Source: Cladosporium sp. IMV 00045
Lineage: Eukaryota > Ascomycota > Dothideomycetes > Cladosporiales > Cladosporiaceae
DNA length: 64,000 bases
Assembly: GCA_001931905.2 (NCBI GenBank)
Contig: MSJI02000753.1
Coordinates: 1-64,000, forward strand
Reading direction: 5' to 3'
Below, piece after piece: positions 1 to 8,772 of the stretch (the stretch's first letter is position 1; every line of letters starts with the position of its first letter). Under the pieces are notes generated by a model. That model made no database searches. It had not been told where the DNA came from and saw nothing but the letters and a program-made list of their open reading frames with translations. The translations under genes and the position numbers were made by a program.

Positions 1-109
1 ATATAAAGCATCAGCTATGCCACAACCCTGCCAGCACAGCCGCCATGAATTTTCCCTTCCCTTCCCAATCCAGTACTTTTAAGTCGTTAATCCATCCATC
101 ACGCAGTAT

Positions 110-886
110 TTACATGCGCTCCTTCATCCTGGAAGCCACGGTCCTAAGGTTACCGTAAACCTTACCAGGCGGGCTGCCGAGAATCAAGCTCACGACCGCC
201 TCTCTGGCGATGTGAATGTTCTTAAACCCACCGAGAATGTGCACCTTCTGATCGGCCAGCACGATCCTCGTCCTGCTCGCGTTCTCGATCGCGAACTTGG
301 TCTTGCCGTCCTTGCCGGCAATACGCCCCACCGCTCTGCTCATGTGCTCGCCGTTCAGCGTCTTGACGTCCTTGACCTCGAAGGTCTCGATGTACAGGTC
401 GTCGAGGCGCAGCAGTGCGATGGCGTCGTCGACGTCGAAGCCCAGCGTGAACGCCGTGATGAAATCCACGCCCTTCTGCAGCGCTCCCGTGTCGAGGGTC
501 GAGGAGCCGGTGCGCAGTTCAACCGCTTTCTTGGCCACGTTCATGCGCAGCTGCAGGCCCAGATGCTCGACCAGGGGAGGGTAGATTTTGGGCCAGGCGG
601 TCTTGAGGGGCGTCATGCGGTGCGGCGGGATGCGCACTTTGCGCTCTTCCCGGCGCGCGGCCGTGGGAGAGGCGACTTCGGGTGCGAAGACGGGGCGGCT
701 CTCGCTGTCGACTTCCATGGTTTCCGAGGCTTCGGGCTCCTGGTCAAGGGATTCTTGGAAAGGCTGGGGTTGGGTGCTCGTGTGGATCAGGACGTCGTCG
801 TCGACGGCGGACTGGGGTGCATCGTGGACGGTTTCTTCGATGGCGAGCTCTTCGGGCGCTCTCTGCAGGGCGGTTGGCGCAGGCAT
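110..886 (-). CDS. PNO1: Pno1, KH-domain ribosome assembly factor
   Basis: Single-exon protein of 258 residues. The C-terminal half matches Pno1/Dim2, an RNA-binding factor needed for 40S pre-rRNA processing in the nucleolus and cytoplasm, where it works with the Nob1 endonuclease and the dimethylase Dim1 (family knowledge). Visible signs are the KH-like segment GRIAGKDGKTKFAIENASR, the run ILGGFKNIHIAREAVVSLIL, and the terminal segment ending ASRMKERM. The N-terminal 90 residues are acidic and low in complexity, as in other fungal Pno1 proteins. The frame stays open about 97 codons upstream, but the ATG at 884-886 gives the normal family length (yeast is about 274 residues). It is divergent from MDM31. 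Confidence 0.93.
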   Translation of the reverse strand: MPAPTALQRAPEELAIEETVHDAPQSAVDDDVLIHTSTQPQPFQESLDQEPEASETMEVDSESRPVFAPEVASPTAARREERKVRIPPHRMTPLKTAWPKIYPPLVEHLGLQLRMNVAKKAVELRTGSSTLDTGALQKGVDFITAFTLGFDVDDAIALLRLDDLYIETFEVKDVKTLNGEHMSRAVGRIAGKDGKTKFAIENASRTRIVLADQKVHILGGFKNIHIAREAVVSLILGSPPGKVYGNLRTVASRMKERM

Positions 887-1401
887 GTTGGGTGTTTTGG
901 TTCTTGTGGTGTTTGTGGTGAGTTTGAAGAAGTCGATCGGTCGGGTGTTCGAATGACAGTGGTGTTTCCGGCAAGACAGAAGATTTTCTTTTAATTGGGT
1001 ATCAAGAGAAGACGAAGCCCACCTTAGCAAAAGTGCTGTATGTACTGGACTAGCGCATGGACAAAAAGTCACCTTCACAAGGAAAATTCGAGGGTTTTGG
1101 CCCACACGGCTGATCCCGCGCGGGTGTCCCGAACAAGCAACGCGCGAGGACCAGCCGGGACCAGCCAGCGCCGTCATGGATCGATCCCGATCAAGGTTTC
1201 TCTCTCGCTCTCTCTTTGGCGCAAAGCTTCAGGTTGAGTGTGTGTGAAGGGTGCTGCTGCTTGATGTTTGCCGTCTTCCCTGTTTGAAACCTCACTTGCC
1301 TCCGACCCGACATCACCTCTAATCACCCCTGGACGTCATCTATTCGACAAACACCGCCGATACCACTAGGACTGTCTTCCTCCCTCCATCATGAGAATAC
1401 A
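887..1401. promoter_or_regulatory. Shared intergenic promoter PNO1 / MDM31
   Basis: 515 bp between two divergent start codons. It holds CT-rich tracts (about 1198-1220, 1265-1300 and 1370-1390) typical of fungal transcription start regions. I see no gene in it. A four-codon upstream ORF at its right edge is listed separately. Confidence 0.6.
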
Positions 1402-1405
1402 ATGA
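1391..1405 (+). promoter_or_regulatory. Minimal uORF overlapping the MDM31 start codon
   Basis: ATG AGA ATA CAA TGA. The stop codon TGA (1403-1405) shares two bases with the MDM31 ATG (1402-1404), a geometry that could allow termination-reinitiation. The reading frame is seen directly; its presence in the mRNA and any regulatory effect are inference. Confidence 0.45.
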
Positions 1406-3534
1406 GCCGCCATGTCGCGACGATAGGCCGCCAGCAGCTTCCTGCCCTGTTTGCTTCTTCAAAACCTCCGTCTGCCCGGAGTCTGCCTCTGTCATGTCTG
1501 GGCATTAATATCGCCAACTCTCTGCCATCATGCTGGAGCGTTCCGTCTCGTGCTATCAGCGGTAGTGCGGTATCACGCCGTCGAAATGCCTTCAACAGCC
1601 CAGTCGCATTAGCCAACGCTGCGTCGCCAGCATCGCATACCTTTGGCGCATCACCAAGTCGAGTCGCTGGAACAACAACATATCCCTCTAGATCTTCTCT
1701 CCACTCGAGTCCCATAATAAGACTTGCTCAGCGGAGATGGAAATCCGACCAGACACCGCAGAGTGAAGCCAAAAAGTCGGCGCAAATCGATCAGAAAGAG
1801 GCGCACACATCGCAAGCCCATGGCGCAGCGAAACACCCCGAACCTCACACTGCGCATGGAGGAGGAAAACATCTGTTGGATCGCCTCCCTCACCTCCACC
1901 GTCCGACCAAAGAAGAGCTTTTGGCTGCTGCAACCGGTTTTTGGCATCGTCTGTCCATCCGCTTTAAATGGTTTTCCATCCGCTCTGTGCGTCCATACAG
2001 GGTAGATGAGATCTTCGCCTTTTTGAGCTGGATCTTCTGGGGACATGTGCTCTGGATTGTCGTTGGTACAACAACCTTCGTCTCACTGCTTCTCCTAACA
2101 CTCAACACCGTATTTGCGCAAGAAACTCTAGCCGGATGGATTGGCGAATACTTCACAAGATCTTCCGGCCTGAAAGTCGTTTTCGAGTCTGCTATCGTGC
2201 CTACTTGGAGTGATGGCGTGATTACTTTCAGGAACGTCTTTGTCTCGAGAAGGCCTGGAAAGATGCGTACGCGTGAGAGAGCTGTGAGCAAGGGTTCATC
2301 AACTGCAGCTGCCGCAGCTGCCGCCGCGGCAAACCAGGCGGCGAAAGACGAGTATGATCCGGACGAAGACACAAACTACACCCAATTCGATGTTACTATC
2401 GACACTGTCAACGTCACGTTGTCTTTTACCAAATGGTTCAATGGCAAAGGCCTGTTGCACGATGTCGAAGTAAAGGGTGTTCGTGGCGTTGTGGACCGCA
2501 CCTTCGTCCACTGGAGCGACGAACCTGTCGACCCCAAGAGCTATCGACACCAACATAACATTGGCGACTTCGAGATTGACAGCTTCAAAATGTCGGACGT
2601 CCTCTTTACGCTCTACCAACCAAACAATTTCCGACCGTTCACGGTTAGCATTTTCAGCTGTGAACTACCACGACTGCGCAAGCAATGGCTTTTCTACGAT
2701 TTCCTGTCTGCCAACACCATGAGTGGATCTTTTGACAATTCACTGTTCACTATTCATCCTGTACAAGCTCACGGCCACACTGGTGTTGCAACTGATGGCA
2801 GATCGATGGGCGATCCGGATCAATGGAAGAAGCAAAGCCGCATACGCATTGATGGTCTGAGAATCGATCATCTCAACCGGGGCGTTCAAGGACCTTTCAG
2901 CTGGATCACAGAAGGCAACGTCGACATCGTCTCCGACATCATGATCCCCCGCGATGACGACGAGAGCATTGCCAAAGTCGTGAGCGACTTCTACAGCCAC
3001 GTCGAAGCAACCGTAGCCAACGTCCAAACCCCCTTCCACAGAGACCGCGGCATGAACTACAGCTACAACGTGATTGATAACAACGACCACGAACCCTCCA
3101 CAAGCGACTACCGCTCCCAAACATGGGACCAGACCCCACAAACCCAAGACCAGAACCCCGGCGACTCCCGCTTCATCATCTTCGACCTCCGCGTGCACCT
3201 GAACGACGTGCGCGCCTCCGTCCCCCTCTTCACAAAGGACCTCTCGTACGTCAACAACGCGCTCGTGCGCCCCATCGTCGCGTACATAAATTCCAAGCGC
3301 GCTTTCATCCCCGTCTACTGCCGCGTCGTCAAGCAGCAGAGCGAATTCGACGGTTCCTGGACGATCTTTGATTCTGGCCTCCTCGACGACCTCAGCAGGG
3401 AGACGTACGAGGCTTTCTCGAGAGACATCACGGACGCGGACCGCACGTCCCGCCGTATCAGGAAGGTCGGCCTTTGGACGCTGCAGGTCGCGGCGCAGGC
3501 GCTTTTTATTGGTCTTGTGGGGCAGGTCGCTTGA
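1402..3534 (+). CDS. MDM31: Mdm31/Mdm32 family mitochondrial inner-membrane protein
   Basis: Intronless, 710 residues. It belongs to the Mdm31/Mdm32 family of mitochondrial inner-membrane proteins that affect mitochondrial morphology, mtDNA nucleoid stability and phospholipid homeostasis (family knowledge). The N-terminus is Ser/Arg-rich with few acids, consistent with a mitochondrial presequence. A hydrophobic segment lies at about residues 206-237 after the motif FSIRSVRPYRVDEIF, and a second at about 690-710 closes the protein. Conserved-looking blocks include TRSSGLKVVFESAIVPTWSD and FELPRLRKQW-like SCELPRLRKQWLFYDFLSAN. A run of nine alanines near residue 300 sits in a variable loop before the acidic stretch DEYDPDEDTNYTQFDV. 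The chosen ATG is the first in frame. It overlaps a tiny uORF. Confidence 0.93.
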   Translation: MSRHVATIGRQQLPALFASSKPPSARSLPLSCLGINIANSLPSCWSVPSRAISGSAVSRRRNAFNSPVALANAASPASHTFGASPSRVAGTTTYPSRSSLHSSPIIRLAQRRWKSDQTPQSEAKKSAQIDQKEAHTSQAHGAAKHPEPHTAHGGGKHLLDRLPHLHRPTKEELLAAATGFWHRLSIRFKWFSIRSVRPYRVDEIFAFLSWIFWGHVLWIVVGTTTFVSLLLLTLNTVFAQETLAGWIGEYFTRSSGLKVVFESAIVPTWSDGVITFRNVFVSRRPGKMRTRERAVSKGSSTAAAAAAAAANQAAKDEYDPDEDTNYTQFDVTIDTVNVTLSFTKWFNGKGLLHDVEVKGVRGVVDRTFVHWSDEPVDPKSYRHQHNIGDFEIDSFKMSDVLFTLYQPNNFRPFTVSIFSCELPRLRKQWLFYDFLSANTMSGSFDNSLFTIHPVQAHGHTGVATDGRSMGDPDQWKKQSRIRIDGLRIDHLNRGVQGPFSWITEGNVDIVSDIMIPRDDDESIAKVVSDFYSHVEATVANVQTPFHRDRGMNYSYNVIDNNDHEPSTSDYRSQTWDQTPQTQDQNPGDSRFIIFDLRVHLNDVRASVPLFTKDLSYVNNALVRPIVAYINSKRAFIPVYCRVVKQQSEFDGSWTIFDSGLLDDLSRETYEAFSRDITDADRTSRRIRKVGLWTLQVAAQALFIGLVGQVA

Positions 3535-4475
3535 GGGAGGGATTTCTTATTTGACGACGGAAAGTGGTACGGCGGGTGCTTCTCTTCCCATTTCTTGCGA
3601 AACTTGAAAATGCGCCAAAGGCCGCGCGGGCCAACAGATGATACCGCGCCGAGCCTCATGGGGAAAACGGATTCGATGAATTGTAAGACGAGGTTTCTCT
3701 TTCTGGGACTGTAATATATGCATAGCGCGGCGTTACTTGGGGAAACGAAAGTGGGTCGGCCATTGGCCCCCTCTCTCAAGATGGTTTGACTTTAGGGGGT
3801 GTTGCGATTATAAACTTTATGTAAGATGTTCAGGTTGAAAGGGGTTTGATTTTTGGGATCTCAATGTAACGGCTCCTCACGAAGAAATATGGTAATCGAA
3901 TTCTTCTAGTCTCTACTACTCCAATTACTTTGCCGGCTCCGCGGCTTTGTCCTTCGTTCATGATATCCTCCTCTTCTCTTCAATGTGTGACTCTTAATGT
4001 TCATGTCTCATGAACCGCGTTTCGTTGGCCGTAAAACGTGAATGAGCTTCATGTTCCTGCTCCTTCAGCCCCGCGGTTGCAAGGACGATGCTGTCTTGTG
4101 CTGATCGTCTTTGCTCAAGTCCCTCGATTGTCAGGACCGCATATGGGTATGTCGTAGGGAGTGCGGCGCAGGGAGAGGGCGTGGCCTTCCGATCTTGCGC
4201 CTGACATCGGATAAAGACTTCCCTGGGGAGGGAAAAATGGTGCCATGAGAGATTTGGGATAGAGTGCTCACGCGTGCCTGCACTTCCCATGTCATTGATG
4301 CGAAGGCTCGCTTCCGCGACGGAGTTGCTCTGGCGGCTGAGAGAAATCTCCCGTCTTGTGAGAATTCCTGCCACGGATTTATCAAGACTTTGCGGGCCTC
4401 ATGCGCTTGTTTGGCGTTCTCTCGAGACTGATGATGACGATGATGCTTATAGATGCGAACATTGCGGGCGTAGCT
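3535..4475. other. Intergenic region between convergent genes
   Basis: 941 bp between the 3' ends of MDM31 and the Zn2Cys6/DUF3425 gene. It should hold both 3' UTRs. Short open frames near 4000-4400 have no recognisable content. I see no RNA gene or repeat. Confidence 0.5.
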
Positions 4476-6305
4476 TCATGCCGGGTCCTCTTCTTTGATG
4501 GAAACGAGCGAGTCCGCGTCCGAGAGGAACTTTCTCACTGAAGGGCCGAGTGACCAATTCTTCTCTGCTGAGATGTATGCCTTTGGACAGATTTGTAAGT
4601 CCATGGAAAAGTTGGGGTTTCAACAGAGCCAGGGGTGGGAGAATAAGGGGAGAGAGGTACTCACCTTACAAATCGGATTCAAATCAAGCTCCAGCGTCGA
4701 GCCATCTTTCGACAGCGTGGAAGAGATCTTCTCATCCCAATCACAATGCACCGTAATCGCCGCCTCGGTCATCCACTGCACATTGGGCGTATCGGCCTGA
4801 CAGATGCTTTCGCGCAGCTTCGGGAAGACGACGAAATCGAAGACGGAAGGGTGCGAGACGAAGAGCTGCGAAGGCACGGGCTTCGCGAACTCGGGTATCT
4901 CGCGGTACGTATCGCTGGTCGGCCTGAGCTGCCACCGCCACAGCGCCCAGAACCAGTGCATCATGGCGCGCTGCGTGAACGTAGTGCTCGCGTCGGTCGA
5001 CTTGATGCTTCCGACGATGCGTGCGACGATTTGCGAGAGTTTCGGCGCGCGGTGGAAGGTCGCTTCGTCGTCGAGCGCGCCGATGTAGGCGTGCGAACCG
5101 CAGAGGTCGTTGAAGTCCACGCCGCGGGCGATGTCTTCTCGCAGCTCGTTTAGAATGACATCGAAGGGGTCGGTGTTCACGGTTGATCCGTTGAGGATGG
5201 GCTTGGACCATTGCGGGCCGAAGAGATTCTGAACTTGGGCTTGCTGGATGTGTTCTGGCTGGTGGTTTGCAGTCACGGCGCTCGAAAAAGATAGGTTGCC
5301 GAATGAGAGATCTGATCCAGGCGTCGTCGGGAAAGAAGATCTGCTAGGAATGCATGGGATATAGCAGATTTGCATGAAGAATTGCCGGTCGAAAATCGCT
5401 GGGAGCCAGCCTTTGGAGACCACTTGCGTCTTTGGTTGCATCAGGTATGCGACTTGTCTGTGAATAACGTCAGCTGGTAGACTCCGTGATGGACAATGGT
5501 ATGAACGAAGACTGAGACTGGTGTGCTAGGCTCGACAAGGACGACCTTTTGCCTTTTGGTCGAGTCGTCCGTTTTACTTACTGGATATTCGTTTCACAGG
5601 CGACGCGTCCAGCGGGCAACTCATCAGCGATCTTACGCCAATCTTCACCTAATCTCAGGCGGGCAAGTAACGTAGTGCTGTCGAAGTCCGACTTAGACGA
5701 AAGTGCTTTGATCAAACGCAACGCGGAACTCTTTGTATCCGCTGAATCTGGCTGTGGTGGTGAGCAGGGTAGAGGACGAGGCCTCAAGCAGACCGCTCGG
5801 TCTGATGGCAGTGCCTCGGAGCCTTGAAGGCTGCCCTCACGTGGGAGAGGACTGCCGCTGCTCGGAGGTGCCTCACTTTGAGACTGAGACTCGTATTGTG
5901 ACCTCAAGCGAGATATCTCTCGTTCCTGCTCGGCATAAGCCTCTTGCAACGAGGAGTATTTTCGCTTCAAGACTTTTAATGGACTATCCTCTGCATCGTC
6001 GGAGTAGTGGCATTCGAGATCTCGCTCGTTACACGTGCGACAGGACGGCCGATCTTTGTTGCACTGTCATACGTGGTCAGACCTGTATAAGAAGGCTGAC
6101 CGATCGCTGGGATAACGAGGCCGAGACGCGATGGCAAACAAAATATCCTACCTTTGTTTTGCTTTTCCTGCAAGCGTCACAGGCTACCTAGATATCATGA
6201 ATCAGTGCACATGCCTGAATATCTCCTTGCGATTGCACAAACCCTCGCGACGGTCAGATTGCGCTTTGCTTTTGCCCGCTTGCCACTGGACTCGAGGGGC
6301 GGCAT
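4476..6305 (-). CDS. Zn2Cys6 transcription factor with DUF3425-like C-terminus
   Basis: Five exons, in transcript order 6305-6243, 6187-6152, 6063-5582, 5457-4665 and 4580-4476, giving 492 residues. All introns are GT-AG and phases agree. Splicing restores a binuclear zinc cluster with Cys at 24, 27, 34, 41, 44 and 51 (VACDACRKSKTK joined to CNKDRPSCRTC), followed by a short coiled-coil (LKRKYSSLQEAYAEQEREIS) and a low-complexity linker. The C-terminal 250 residues carry DUF3425 hallmarks: HPSVFDFVVFPKLRE and the terminal NWSLGPSVRKFL. A nuclear DNA-binding regulator is the family expectation; targets are unknown. DUF3425 is more commonly seen after a bZIP. The first two exons are very short, so automated models may miss the zinc finger. 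Confidence 0.85.
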
Positions 6306-7184
6306 GGCATTGAATGGGAGTGAGGAGAGCCTGGCGTTGCCTCCTAGACTGCGCGATAGCCGAGCAAAAGGGCCTTCGAGGGCCACTCGAAGCTTTGAGT
6401 CTTCTGGAGGGACCGGATCAGGACGTCACGTAGCGACATATAGAGATAGATACACGAAGAACGACGAGCGCTGTCGATAAATCCATCGACGTTTGAGGTC
6501 TCTACCAGACTCGGTTCCGGACCCCTCACCAGCCAATCAGCTGCGGAGTTCTCGTCCGTCAGCTGAGCGTCGAGTACATCCGATAACAAAATGCAGACTC
6601 ACTGCAGGGTGTCGCATTGGTAATTGGACAGCAATAAACGCGTGACGTGGCTATGAAGTGAGGTCTTGACTACGCGAGCACAGCATATGCGCCATGCAAT
6701 TTCGTCTGTATCGGGCTGCCGAGACGCGATCTATGCAAGCATTCCCTATGCAAATGCAAAATGGACATTGTTGATTTTCACCCATCCAAACCGCCAGTAC
6801 CAAGTCCGCAAATTTACAGTGAGGTGCTCATCCACTTCCTCAGACGGCAACTTCAGTCTGACTAAGAGATATACGCCGACCAAGGAAAGATCACAGCCTG
6901 TATCACAAGGAGAAGGGAAAGCGAGAGCTGTGCCTGAACCTTGTGACCTGATCTCGAAAGCTTCAGCACGGAAAGCAGCAATGTTCAGAAGCTGCACTAA
7001 GCGATCAAGTCAGAAAAGCACAACGACTTCAACGATTGAACAGTAATCAGCACTTGGATGAAGTTGCAACAGATCTGGCGCTAAATCCTACCGAGCCTGA
7101 GCCAAATACTAATTCACAAAAGTATCCGAACCTCGGCCGTTATCGCCACCTCACTTGACTCACTACTCAAACAGTGAGGTAGCC
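6306..7184. other. Intergenic region, divergent upstream sequences
   Basis: 879 bp between the start codons of the Zn2Cys6/DUF3425 gene (minus) and the 230-residue orphan (plus). Several short frames are open, but none shows a domain. It probably carries both promoters. Confidence 0.45.
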
Positions 7185-7877
7185 ATGCTCACCCACGAAG
7201 AGTTTCTCGAACATATCAGAACTCGCGCCCTGAGACTCAAGAATCCCTCCCAACGCACGCCGGACCGGGAGACAGACTTCAACACCGCGGACAACATTGA
7301 GAGGCAGCTCCAAGAGGATGGCCATAAGATATGGGGCTGGGTCATCTATCGTTGCACATACAAAAGCGACGAGGAATGGGCGAGATTCATGAGTCGCCTT
7401 CGATACTACATCGAGGATACGCTGCAATACGACAACGCCCTCGACATGCAATCGAGCTTGGATTATCACGTCTTCGAAAACCCTGAACTCTTCGACGGAA
7501 TGCATGCCTCCGAAGTCCGCGAACACTTCGCACAGTGGGTAGTGGATGCGCCAGAGCGAGAGCAGGGCGAAGGCAAACGACCTGCGCGCTCACAGCGATA
7601 CAACTTTTGCCTTCACGTTGACGAGGAAGCTCTTCAATCTGTAATTCATGGTCCGCCTCCTCCTGCGGATAACTTGGGCAATGGGTTTGTCAATCTGGTG
7701 TGCCTGCGAATTCTAGGAGGAATACGACCAGAACATACAGCGGGCCGCGATGAGAGAGATCACTACTCGATGCGTATCACGTACCAGGATTTGATGGCAA
7801 CTTGGTACAGCCGCATGCGGCCGCAGGGATCTTGGCGTAACAGTTATTGCGTACCGCCCGAGGTTGCAAGAGCCTGA
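7185..7877 (+). CDS. Conserved fungal protein of unknown function
   Basis: Single exon, 230 residues, starting at the first ATG; the ten codons before it open from TTG. I recognise the general pattern of a small orphan type common in filamentous ascomycetes: a central GWVIYRCTYKSDEEWARFM block, then alternating acidic/aromatic helices (LDYHVFENPELFDGM), and a C-terminal RDHYSMRITYQDLMATWY block. The residues suggest a soluble cytoplasmic protein: no signal peptide, no membrane segment, few Cys. Function is unknown and I do not assign one. These proteins are often expanded in plant-associated fungi (general impression, unverified). Gene structure is secure because the frame is long and codon use is even. 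Confidence 0.75.
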   Translation: MLTHEEFLEHIRTRALRLKNPSQRTPDRETDFNTADNIERQLQEDGHKIWGWVIYRCTYKSDEEWARFMSRLRYYIEDTLQYDNALDMQSSLDYHVFENPELFDGMHASEVREHFAQWVVDAPEREQGEGKRPARSQRYNFCLHVDEEALQSVIHGPPPPADNLGNGFVNLVCLRILGGIRPEHTAGRDERDHYSMRITYQDLMATWYSRMRPQGSWRNSYCVPPEVARA

Positions 7878-8321
7878 TGGCCTTGCTGGTCTCTCACAGC
7901 CGTTGTCAAGGATCGCTGCTGTGCTCGAAAGATACATTATTGTTGATTCTGTAGAAAAGAGAAGATCGTTTCGTACTGGCTCAACAACCCAAGTTCATTC
8001 AATCCTTGTGAATGCTCGCATTAAGCGTGCTTGCCGGACACCTACCTCGTCTTTTCGTCCTGTGCATGTTCTGACTGGCATATGAATGAGCATTTCCAAC
8101 AGATAATCGATCATGAGATCTAAAGTCCAGTGCGTAGGTAACGCTGCATAGCATTGTGCAGTAGTAATCCGCAGTGTAAAAGACCCGCAGTTTCAAAAGA
8201 AACCTCAAACCGAGCCATAGTCATCCAAAAAGAGAAGGTAAAAACAGCAAAAGAATCAGGACGATGCTGGTTAGCCAGCACCGGAAGACTTGATGGTAGT
8301 AAGAGATGTCATTTCTGAGCT
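7878..8321. other. Intergenic region
   Basis: 444 bp downstream of the 230-residue orphan, reaching the 3' end of tRNA-Asp. Nothing recognisable. Confidence 0.4.
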
Positions 8322-8408
8322 CTCCCCAACAGGGAATCGAACCCTGGTCTCCCGCGGCTTGTCGTGTTTAGTGACAAGCGGAAATCATAGCCACTAGACC
8401 ATTGAGGA
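8322..8408 (-). tRNA. tRNA-Asp(GTC) with intron
   Basis: The 87-nt cloverleaf reads from 8408 down. The acceptor TCCTCAA pairs with TTGGGGA, the discriminator is G, and the T arm is CAGGG-TTCGATT-CCCTG. The anticodon stem TCCGC/GCGGG encloses loop TTGTCA plus an intron of about 15 nt, then C38. The intron contains GACAAG, complementary to the anticodon region CTTGTC, as usual for eukaryotic tRNA introns. No T4 run directly follows the 3' end on the transcribed strand; the first clear one is roughly 70 nt away. Confidence 0.9.
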
Positions 8409-8772
8409 TGTGATGTACTGCTGTACACCAATGGTTTGGATGAAAACAATGCTGTGATTGCTATTATATAGCTCAATGATTTGGTAAGCTCCACGACAAT
8501 TGTGGACCGAATAATCGACATGCTATCTTGCCCTGACGAGGATTGAGCGCGAGAGCTCTCAGTCGAAAGTCACAAGTCATTGCACAGTTAGGTACACTGT
8601 CTGTTAGATCATCGAAGTACTGCAGCGAGGAGGATAAGGCGTCTAAAGCCCGTAAACCACAACTATGGAGTGAAACAGCTGATTGTTTTATGGCATGAGA
8701 CCGCCTCACTGTCATGCTGAACAAGATGCCAACCCTGCATTCGAGCTGCTACGACGATACGATACTACGCGA
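8409..8772. other. Intergenic region
   Basis: 364 bp between tRNA-Asp and the stop codon of the 656-residue membrane protein gene. Nothing recognisable. Confidence 0.4.

Noticed and set aside
212..994. A 260-codon plus-strand frame over PNO1
   Set aside because: Antisense to the clearly recognisable Pno1 KH region; its translation is Val/Gly/Arg-rich nonsense.
4274..4498. A small plus-strand gene (74 codons) with CEHCGRSF
   Set aside because: It overlaps the last exon of the Zn2Cys6/DUF3425 gene, which ends in the family motif NWSLGPS; the CxxC is chance.
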